Shown here: positions 1-6,314 of the stretch, in pieces
Position numbering within the stretch: the first letter of the stretch is position 1
How the letters are laid out: every line of letters begins with the position of its first letter
Source: CAJPPJ01 sp963545265
Lineage (GTDB): Bacteria > Bacillota_I > Bacilli_A > RF39 > UBA660
Assembly: GCA_963545265.1 (NCBI GenBank)
Contig: CAUUHY010000011.1
Span: forward strand, 1 to 25,721
Length of the DNA: 25,721 nucleotides
Direction of reading: 5' to 3'
Notes under the pieces: model-generated
Told to the model about the DNA's origin: nothing
Seen by the model: only the letters and a program-made list of their open reading frames with translations
Databases searched by the model: none
Program-made: the position numbers and the translations under genes

Positions 1-950
1 AATTTTATTAAATTAGGATTGTTTTTCAAATCTATTTTTTCTATATTATTATTCCCTACTTCTAAGATCTCTAAGTCTTTAAAGATAGATGTATCTAATT
101 CTATTAATTCATTAGAATTTAAAAATAAACTAATTAAATTTTTATTTTTATTTAAATCTATTGTTTTTAATTTATTGTTACTTAAATTTAATTTTTTTAA
201 ATTTATTAATGATTTTAAATCTATTTCTTCTATTTTATTATTTGATAAATCTATAATTTCTAAATCTTTATTACTATTTAAATCTATATTTTTAATATGT
301 GCTTTACTAGCTTTTAAAATTTGTAAAAACAAATTATCTTTAATATTTAATTTATCTAAATATGTATCTGATATATTTAATGTTTTTAAATTTGTATACT
401 TAGATAAATCTAAAATAGAAATATTAGTATTAGCTATATTTAAATCTTCTAAATTTTCTAAATCTTTAATAAAATCTATATTTTTAAATTTAGTAGATGC
501 TATATTTACTCTTTTTAACTCTTTATTTACTATTACGTCTTCTATATTAGTATTTTCTATATCTAAACTTGTCAAATTAGAAAAGTAAGATAATTCTTTA
601 ATGTCATTAAATGATATATCTAATTCTTCTAATTTTAAATTGTTTTTCAAATTAACTTCTTTAAGCTTATTATTTTTAAGTCTTAAACTTAAAATATCTT
701 TCATATTAGTAAGTTTAATATCTTCTATACTATTATTACTAAGATCTAATTTTTTTATTTTTGATATTGGTAAAGTATCAAACTTAGATAAGTTATTTTT
801 TGATAAATTAAGATACTCTAAATTTTTATTAAAGTTAAGATTTATTCTATCTAGAGTATTATTAGCAATATTTAAATTAGTTAAAAGTTCATTGTATCTT
901 AAATTTATTTTTTTCAATTGATTATTTTCTAAGTTTAATTCTTTTAAATT
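1..950 (-). repeat. Degenerate ~63-bp coding repeats of the LRR array
   Basis: The LRR part of the gene is also repetitive as DNA. The string AAATCTAT (coding ATAGATTT, Ile-Asp-Leu) and the word TTTAAATT recur about every 63 bases. This fits expansion by internal duplication followed by drift. It is a protein-coding repeat and not an intergenic array. Confidence 0.55.
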
Positions 951-1286
951 AGAAAGATACTCTATTCCATTTAATTCTTTTATATCTTTATTACTTAAAT
1001 CAATCACTTCTATTTTATCAAGTAAAGCTGGTTCTATATCATATAAAGATAATAGTTCAAACTCTTTATTTACTTTTTCTACTCCATAGATAACATTTAA
1101 CACTTCTTTTCTAAAATTATCGTCCTTAAAAGCATCTTTGTAGCTTTGATTATAGTTTTTTTCTATTTTTTCCTCTAAATCTACATTAGCTAAAAAGATT
1201 TTTCTATTATTGTTATAAATAAAAAGTATACTAATACTTAAAAATAAGAAAAATATACCTACATACCAAATACTATATTTCTTCAT
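1..1286 (-). CDS. Leucine-rich-repeat protein with N-terminal membrane segment (3' end outside window)
   Basis: I read this minus-strand frame from the ATG at 1286-1284; it stays open for 428 codons to the left edge. The N-terminus (MKKYSIWYVG...) has a hydrophobic stretch at about residues 7-24 without a lipobox Cys, so it is a signal peptide or signal anchor. Residues about 30-95 are charged and non-repetitive. From about residue 95 to the edge there are leucine-rich repeats of roughly 21 residues of the form LxxLxLxxNxLxxID, for example IDLSNNKIEEIDLKSLINL. LRR proteins of this kind are usually surface binding proteins; the ligand cannot be read from the sequence. An AAGG-type ribosome site lies 9-10 bases before the start. 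The gene has its own extended -10 promoter and follows the yqeH terminator. The start, frame and LRR nature are clear; the C-terminal anchor is not visible. Confidence 0.85.
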   Translation of the reverse strand, partial: MKKYSIWYVGIFFLFLSISILFIYNNNRKIFLANVDLEEKIEKNYNQSYKDAFKDDNFRKEVLNVIYGVEKVNKEFELLSLYDIEPALLDKIEVIDLSNKDIKELNGIEYLSNLKELNLENNQLKKINLRYNELLTNLNIANNTLDRINLNFNKNLEYLNLSKNNLSKFDTLPISKIKKLDLSNNSIEDIKLTNMKDILSLRLKNNKLKEVNLKNNLKLEELDISFNDIKELSYFSNLTSLDIENTNIEDVIVNKELKRVNIASTKFKNIDFIKDLENLEDLNIANTNISILDLSKYTNLKTLNISDTYLDKLNIKDNLFLQILKASKAHIKNIDLNSNKDLEIIDLSNNKIEEIDLKSLINLKKLNLSNNKLKTIDLNKNKNLISLFLNSNELIELDTSIFKDLEILEVGNNNIEKIDLKNNPNLIK

Positions 1287-1310
1287 ATAACTTACCTTAT
1301 TCTAATAAAA

Positions 1311-1319
1311 AGTATAACA
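1311..1319 (-). promoter_or_regulatory. Extended -10 promoter of the LRR gene
   Basis: On the minus strand the sequence reads TGTTATACT, an extended -10 element (TGn plus TATACT), 25 bases before the LRR start codon. No convincing -35 hexamer lies 16-18 bases upstream. Confidence 0.55.
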
Positions 1320-1364
1320 TAAATGATTTTCTATATCTATAAATAATTATATTTAGAAAAGTTT

Positions 1365-1397
1365 TAGTAAAGAAAAAGAATCTATATTATAGATTCT
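1365..1397 (-). terminator. Intrinsic terminator of the yqeGH operon, folded over the yqeH stop codon
   Basis: A perfect 9-bp inverted repeat (AGAATCTAT at 1377-1385 and ATAGATTCT at 1389-1397, 3-base loop) is followed on the minus strand by TTTTTCTTT. The yqeH stop codon TAG (1382-1384) lies in one arm. The stem is A+T-rich, so efficiency is uncertain. Confidence 0.65.
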
Positions 1398-2356
1398 CTT
1401 ACAAAAGCTTTAACATTAACATTTATATAAACTTTTATTTTTGCATTATCTCTTATTTTTATAAAACCTAATCCAGGTATCACAAAATCTGAGTTAGCAG
1501 GTATTTCTATTTCGTATGAATAGTAATTTTTACACCTATCACTTTTTAAAAAGCTAAATCTTTCTACTTTTACATTTAAAGATGTATAAATAGTAAAACT
1601 ATTTTTTTCTCCAGATATATAATCAAGTCTCATATAATCGTCTAATATTATAGTTTGATTTTCTTTAAGTTGATAATTTTTAGGTTTATATGCTTTTTTA
1701 GAATTAAGTTTTTTCATATCTTTTAAATCAACATAATTTAAAATATTACCATTAGATATATATCCAGGTGTATCAATCAATATTAAATCATCTTCTAAAT
1801 TAATTTTAATATTACCTATCGTTGTTCCTGGAAGTGGAGATATAGTTAAAGTACTAATGTTTTTTGAATAACAAGAAACCAACTTATTAATTAAACTGCT
1901 CTTACCTACATTAGAGTTACCTACTATATATACATTTTTACTTGTTTTATATTCTTTTATCTTCGATACCAATCTATCTAAATTATAATTAGTATTTGCA
2001 CTAACTAGTATATAATCTAAAAAATTAGGATAAATTTTTTTAAATTTTTGAAGTAAATGTTCTGTATTAATATTACTTAATAAATCAGTTTTATTTATAA
2101 CCAGAATTTTAGGATTTTTAATATCTAAAAGTTCTTCTGTTAAATTAATTATATCTATTACATAAATAACTAAATCCTTTTTATTTTTAATATTTTTCAT
2201 ATCAAAATTAGCAGTTACTTCTGATTTATATTCTCCATAATGTTTTAATCTAAAACATCTGGTACAATAATCAGTATTTATGTCAAATATGTAACCTGGT
2301 AATTTAACATTAGATGTTTGAAGCTCTATTCCACATCCTAAACATTTTTTAGCCAT
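1382..2356 (-). CDS. yqeH: Circularly permuted ribosome-biogenesis GTPase YqeH
   Basis: YqeH-family GTPases act in assembly of the small ribosomal subunit. The sequence shows an N-terminal zinc finger with Cys5, Cys8, Cys31 and Cys34, then GTPase motifs in permuted order: G4 NKTD (88-91), G5 SAN (119-121), G1 GNSNVGKS (146-153), G2 PGTT (176-179) and G3 DTPG (195-198). A C-terminal domain follows. The 324 residues are somewhat short for the family (about 366 in Bacillus as I recall). The start overlaps the end of yqeG by 8 bases, and the two genes are commonly neighbours in Firmicutes. The usual downstream genes (aroE, yhbY, nadD) are absent: a terminator follows at once. The identification is firm. 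Confidence 0.95.
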   Translation of the reverse strand: MAKKCLGCGIELQTSNVKLPGYIFDINTDYCTRCFRLKHYGEYKSEVTANFDMKNIKNKKDLVIYVIDIINLTEELLDIKNPKILVINKTDLLSNINTEHLLQKFKKIYPNFLDYILVSANTNYNLDRLVSKIKEYKTSKNVYIVGNSNVGKSSLINKLVSCYSKNISTLTISPLPGTTIGNIKINLEDDLILIDTPGYISNGNILNYVDLKDMKKLNSKKAYKPKNYQLKENQTIILDDYMRLDYISGEKNSFTIYTSLNVKVERFSFLKSDRCKNYYSYEIEIPANSDFVIPGLGFIKIRDNAKIKVYINVNVKAFVRESII

Positions 2357-2864
2357 AATACCTTCCTCTTATTAATATATTTTGTTTTTCAAGTTCTTTA
2401 TATAAAGGTTCTTCTTTTAATATTTTCATTATTTTTACTAATATAAAATTATGATTTGTTATAGGATCTACTAATATTGACATAATATTATAATTATTAG
2501 CAAGTTTTATATCTGTAAGAAGTCTATCTCCAATTAAAACTACATCTTTTTTATCATAATTTTTCATTATTTTATTTAAATTATATTTTAATGGTTTCAT
2601 AGATAAAGAATAACAATCTACATCTAATTGATTTTTTATCTTATTACTTCTAAAACTTGGTGAATTAGTAAGTAAAATAATTTTAAAATCTTTTTTTAAC
2701 TTAGTAATTAAATTTATTGTTTCTTTTTTTAATTTTATCTCATTAGAAGGAATTAAAGTATCATCTATATCATAGATTAATACTTTAATTTTCTTATTTT
2801 TTAAATTTTTATAATTTATAGAAAATACATCTTTTTGATAAATATCTGGTCTATAAATTTTCAT
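2349..2864 (-). CDS. yqeG: HAD-superfamily (IIIA) phosphatase YqeG
   Basis: This 171-residue protein has the haloacid-dehalogenase motifs: motif I YDIDDTL with nucleophile Asp32 and Asp34, motif II LLTNSP, and motif III GDRLLTDI. Length and motifs match the YqeG/HAD-IIIA family, a phosphatase regularly found beside yqeH; its physiological substrate is not established as far as I know. The start ATG overlaps the TGA of the cadherin-like gene as ATGA (2861-2864), and the end overlaps yqeH by 8 bases. The three genes are therefore translationally coupled. The ribosome site (AAGGAT) lies inside the upstream gene. Confidence 0.93.
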   Translation of the reverse strand: MKIYRPDIYQKDVFSINYKNLKNKKIKVLIYDIDDTLIPSNEIKLKKETINLITKLKKDFKIILLTNSPSFRSNKIKNQLDVDCYSLSMKPLKYNLNKIMKNYDKKDVVLIGDRLLTDIKLANNYNIMSILVDPITNHNFILVKIMKILKEEPLYKELEKQNILIRGRYYG

Positions 2865-4378
2865 CTTCTTATCCTTTTTAAATCTTCATTTGTTAACTCT
2901 TTTGTAAGAAATAAATCTTCTTCTACTTTTTTAACTTCCTTTTTAGTTTCCTTAGTATTATCCTTTTCCTTATTATTTTTACTTGGCATATTTTTGTCTT
3001 TTATCTTTTTATATAAAACTATTCCTAATAATATAATAATTAATATAATTAAAATTGCGAAAAAATTAAGTCTATTATCTTTTTTAAAGTATATTTCATA
3101 CTCTTCTTTTTGACCGTCAATTCCTTCGATTGTAATCGTAATAGTTTGATTTGGTTTAAGTAAACTAGATAAATTTTTAGTCTTATCTATATCAATACTC
3201 ATATTTACATCTACATATTCACTTTTTTCTTGAGTTTTGTAGATTATTTTTAAATTATCTATTTTATCTTTATTATAATAAACCTCATATCTATTAGTAT
3301 TTTTATTAAAATTAATTTTATATCCAGATAAAGATAATAATTCTAATTTTTTAGATATTTCTTGATCTATATTATACACTTTTAAAGTATAAGTATTTTC
3401 TTCACCATTTTCACTTTTAACTATTATTTTATAAATATTTTCACCTAAAACTATAGTTTTTGGTTTTTCTATTTTATAAGTAGCTTGAGAATCACTTGTT
3501 ATTGCCTCTATTTTAACATCATCAGCATTATTTAATTTATATAAATAAACCTTGTAAGATAATGTATTTGTTTCAAATTTTTTTATATTTTTTCCATTAA
3601 TTATTATACTTTTTAAATAATTATCACTTTTTCTTTCATCTTTTCTAGTAATTTTCAAATTATAAGTTTTGGTATCACCACTTTCTGATATTACTGAGAT
3701 ATTAAAGTTATTTACTCCATATTCTAATTTTTTCTTTCCTGTACCTTCTACAGAAGCTTTTGAATCTTCTGATGTAGCAGATATATTAATTTTATCAATA
3801 TTACTTTCTACTGCTATTTCATAATCAGTTTCTGTCTTAGAAAAGTTAGATATTTCTTCATTATCAAGTTTAATTGTTGACAAAAAATTATTATTTGATT
3901 TTAAACTTATATTTTTTGTAAACTCACCTACTTGTCTAATTTCAGCATTTTTACAAAAATTATTTTCTGTACTAGTTTCAGTTGGATTACCCATACAAGC
4001 TAACCCAGATATTTTTATAGTAGTATTCTTACTTGAAGTATTTTTATTCGCTTTAAATACAAAGTTAGCAAGAGAAATACTTCCACTAGTTCCATTTGTA
4101 TTAAAAACAAAAGTATTACTATTTATATTATTACTTCCCGTAACTGAATCTTTATTGTTTATAGATACTAATTTTACATCGTTAGAATCATAAGTAACTG
4201 TTACTTTATATGAATAAATACTTGATGTTGTAGTAACATTAAAGTCAAGAGAAAGTGTTTCACCAGGACTTACTTGATTTTTACCAATCAAGCTATTAGT
4301 TATATTATCTGCTTTAACAATTATCGTAGTTAATAAAATAATCATTATTAAGCATATCTTTTTTCTTATCGAATTCAT
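2861..4378 (-). CDS. Secreted, membrane-anchored protein with cadherin-like beta-sandwich repeats
   Basis: The 505 residues begin with a signal peptide (about 1-23, hydrophobic core ICLIMIILLTTIIV). Next comes a beta-rich domain (about 24-155) opening with VSPGETLSLDFNV, which resembles a cohesin-type fold. Three successive cadherin-like beta-sandwich modules follow (about 166-247, 253-336 and 345-432). The first two share the pattern LKSIxxNGxxI..F...Y.V and end in YxLKxxR/Y. One transmembrane helix (about 438-455) and a lysine/glutamate-rich cytoplasmic tail end the protein. The expected topology is outside N-terminus, inside tail. Such modules are adhesive or scaffolding; no enzyme motif is visible. 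The gene heads the yqeG-yqeH operon with a 4-base overlap, an unexpected partner for ribosome-assembly factors. The ribosome site is AAGGAG. Confidence 0.8.
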   Translation of the reverse strand: MNSIRKKICLIMIILLTTIIVKADNITNSLIGKNQVSPGETLSLDFNVTTTSSIYSYKVTVTYDSNDVKLVSINNKDSVTGSNNINSNTFVFNTNGTSGSISLANFVFKANKNTSSKNTTIKISGLACMGNPTETSTENNFCKNAEIRQVGEFTKNISLKSNNNFLSTIKLDNEEISNFSKTETDYEIAVESNIDKINISATSEDSKASVEGTGKKKLEYGVNNFNISVISESGDTKTYNLKITRKDERKSDNYLKSIIINGKNIKKFETNTLSYKVYLYKLNNADDVKIEAITSDSQATYKIEKPKTIVLGENIYKIIVKSENGEENTYTLKVYNIDQEISKKLELLSLSGYKINFNKNTNRYEVYYNKDKIDNLKIIYKTQEKSEYVDVNMSIDIDKTKNLSSLLKPNQTITITIEGIDGQKEEYEIYFKKDNRLNFFAILIILIIILLGIVLYKKIKDKNMPSKNNKEKDNTKETKKEVKKVEEDLFLTKELTNEDLKRIRR

Positions 4379-4393
4379 AAATCTCCTTCAATA

Positions 4394-4448
4394 TATATAA
4401 TTTATACATCGGTATTAGTCAAAAATATAATACAATATAATTATATCA
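4394..4448 (-). promoter_or_regulatory. Promoter region of the cadherin-like/yqeG/yqeH operon
   Basis: Two candidates lie on the minus strand. One is an extended -10 TGATATAAT at 4440-4448 without a good -35. The other is TTGACT (4417-4422), a 17-base spacer and TATATA (4394-4399). I cannot tell which is used, or whether both are. Confidence 0.5.
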
Positions 4449-4497
4449 TAATTTTTAATAACAAAACTTATTTACATATTTTTGACATGTATAGAAA

Positions 4498-6129
4498 CTA
4501 CAACTTTCTAGTTTCTTCTTTATTCATAGCTTCATATTTTTCTACTATTTTTCTATCATAAAAATGAATTTTTCCACTTGGCAATAATAAAATTCTTTCA
4601 ACACCTAAATTATCTACAAATTCAGGATTATGAGAAACAACTAACATAGTCCCTTTATAATCTTTAAATGCTTCCGCTATTATTTTTTGTGTATCTTTAT
4701 CTAAATGGTTAGTTGGTTCATCTAATATAAGTACATTTGCTTTAGATAAAACTAGTTTTGCTAAAGCTACTCTAGCTCTTTCTCCGGGAGATAAAGTATA
4801 AATTTTTTTATGAATATCATCATTAAAAAACAAAAATCTACCTAAAAAACTTCTTAAATTTTTATCATTTATCTTTTCATTTTCAAAATTTTCTAATATA
4901 GTTTTTTCTTTTCCCAAAATTTCATGTTCTTGAGCATAATAAGCAAGTTTTACTTTTGTACCTAGTAAAATTTCCCCTTTAGTAGGTGATAAATTATTTA
5001 CAATTAATTTTAATAAAGTAGATTTACCAACTCCGTTTTTACCTACTATTAAAAATTTTTCTCCTCTTTCTATTTCAAAAGATAAATTATGAATTATATA
5101 ATTTTTATCGTATTTAAAATATAGATTTTTAGCTTTTATTGGAATTGCTGAACTTTTTTCTTCAATATTCATACTTATTTTTACATGTTTTTGTTCTTTT
5201 ATTACCTCTATTTTATCTTTTTGTAATTTTTCTAGTTTCTTTTCTCTATCTTGAACTACTCTTTTTCTCTTACCTGAAGAAGATGAATATTTATAAATAA
5301 AATCTTTTAATTTCTTTTCTTCTTCTCTTTCCTTTTCTATTAATCTATTTAAAGTCTTTTCTCTTTCTAAATGTAATTTTATAAATTTTTCATAATTCCC
5401 ATCAAATAGTTCCATCTTCTTAGTTCTTTTATCAATAAAAAGAGTCTTAGTAGTTATTTCATTTAAAAAGTCAATATCATGAGATATTACATAGATACTT
5501 CCACTATATTCTTTTAAATAGTTAGTTACAAAACTTTTTGTATCATCATCCAAGTGATTTGTAGGTTCATCTAAAAGCATTATTTCAGGATTAGCATACA
5601 AAAGTCTTGCAAAAGTTATTTTAGATTTTTGTCCTCCTGAAATATCACTAAGTTTACTTTTTAATAAGTTATCATCTATTTTCATACCATAAATTATTTT
5701 AAGCAGATCTTCTTCTGCTTCATAATATCTATAATAATTTAGTTTTTGTTCTATTTTATCAACTTTTTTAAATAAATTTTTTTGTTTTAATTCATTGTCT
5801 TCATTTGCAATTTCTTCATATATATTTTGTAAATATGTTTCTAATTCTCTTATTGGTCTACCACTTTCTAAATAAGAAAATACATCAATAGATAGGTCTT
5901 TTTGCTCATCTTCTAGTACTTGAGGTATTAAATCTACATTGTAATCTTCTTTTAAAATAATTTTACCTTCATCTGGTTCAAGTCTTTTCATTATTAGTTT
6001 AAAAAAAGTTGATTTACCTGCTCCATTAACTCCAACTATTCCTATTTTTTCATTTTCAGGTATATTTAAATCAATATTTTTAAATATTTCATGAATTCCA
6101 AAAGAAAGTGATAGATTTTTAATTTTCAT
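4498..6129 (-). CDS. ABC-F family ATPase (ribosome-associated, duplicated ATPase domains)
   Basis: Two ABC ATPase domains lie in one 543-residue chain without membrane helices. Domain 1 has Walker A GVNGAGKST (33-41), signature ISGGQK (163-168) and Walker B LLDEPTNHLD (185-194). Domain 2 has Walker A GKNGVGKST (363-371), signature LSPGE (446-450) and LILDEPTNHLD (467-477). A charged interdomain linker (about 250-325) with a KYSSSSGKRKR stretch fits the P-site tRNA interaction motif of ABC-F translation factors. The long C-terminal coiled coil of YdiF/Uup-type members is missing. ABC-F proteins work on the ribosome as translation factors or in antibiotic protection; the subgroup cannot be decided here. 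An intrinsic terminator ends only 25 bases before the start codon. The ribosome site is GAGGT. Confidence 0.93.
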   Translation of the reverse strand: MKIKNLSLSFGIHEIFKNIDLNIPENEKIGIVGVNGAGKSTFFKLIMKRLEPDEGKIILKEDYNVDLIPQVLEDEQKDLSIDVFSYLESGRPIRELETYLQNIYEEIANEDNELKQKNLFKKVDKIEQKLNYYRYYEAEEDLLKIIYGMKIDDNLLKSKLSDISGGQKSKITFARLLYANPEIMLLDEPTNHLDDDTKSFVTNYLKEYSGSIYVISHDIDFLNEITTKTLFIDKRTKKMELFDGNYEKFIKLHLEREKTLNRLIEKEREEEKKLKDFIYKYSSSSGKRKRVVQDREKKLEKLQKDKIEVIKEQKHVKISMNIEEKSSAIPIKAKNLYFKYDKNYIIHNLSFEIERGEKFLIVGKNGVGKSTLLKLIVNNLSPTKGEILLGTKVKLAYYAQEHEILGKEKTILENFENEKINDKNLRSFLGRFLFFNDDIHKKIYTLSPGERARVALAKLVLSKANVLILDEPTNHLDKDTQKIIAEAFKDYKGTMLVVSHNPEFVDNLGVERILLLPSGKIHFYDRKIVEKYEAMNKEETRKL

Positions 6130-6145
6130 TATAATACCTCTTTAT

Positions 6146-6178
6146 TTAAAAAGAAAATACACTTAAACTGTGTATTTT
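6146..6178 (-). terminator. Intrinsic terminator after tRNA-Leu, just before the ABC-F gene
   Basis: A perfect 9-bp stem (AAAATACAC at 6154-6162 with GTGTATTTT at 6170-6178, 7-base loop) is followed on the minus strand by TTTTCTTTTT. It ends the tRNA-Leu transcript and leaves 25 bases before the ABC-F start. Confidence 0.7.
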
Positions 6179-6189
6179 TATTATTTTTT

Positions 6190-6274
6190 TGGTGCCACGA
6201 GTGGGACTCGAACCCACATGAATTTCTTCGCACGATTTTGAGTCGTGTGCGTCTACCAATTCCGCCATCATGGC
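6190..6274 (-). tRNA. tRNA-Leu (anticodon CAA)
   Basis: The minus strand folds into a class II tRNA of 85 nt including an encoded CCA. The acceptor GCCATGA pairs with TCGTGGC (one G-T pair), with discriminator A. The D arm contains GGAATTGGTAGACGC. The anticodon stem CACGA/TCGTG closes the loop CTCAAAA, giving anticodon CAA (reads UUG). A long variable arm follows, then a T arm GTGGG/CCCAC with loop TTCGAGT. The long variable arm and CAA anticodon agree on leucine. Confidence 0.96.
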
Positions 6275-6276
6275 AG

Positions 6277-6309
6277 CAATCTAATTATATCATAAATATA
6301 ATTAGATTG
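6277..6309 (-). promoter_or_regulatory. 14-bp inverted repeat containing the tRNA-Leu promoter
   Basis: A perfect 14-bp inverted repeat (6277-6290 and 6296-6309, 5-base loop) fills the space between the valS stop and the tRNA 5' end. The minus strand carries an extended -10 TGATATAAT at 6284-6292; initiation about 7 bases later would fall within a few bases of the tRNA 5' end (6274). No U-run follows the hairpin, so it is a poor terminator. It may serve as promoter, valS transcript end, or both. Confidence 0.55.
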
Positions 6310-6314
6310 ATATT

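Noticed and set aside
19..921. Two plus-strand open frames in the left end (Leu/Ser/Phe/Lys-rich products)
   Set aside because: They are antisense shadows of the minus-strand LRR gene, which is open through the whole region, has repeat structure, a signal sequence, a ribosome site and a promoter.
1..950. CRISPR-like short repeats in the left end
   Set aside because: The repeats are degenerate, in frame and encode leucine-rich repeats; no constant repeat with unique spacers is present.
4494..4515. Hairpin GAAACTA/TAGTTTC at the end of the ABC-F gene as a terminator
   Set aside because: A 7-bp stem exists but no T-run follows on the minus strand, so I do not call it an intrinsic terminator.
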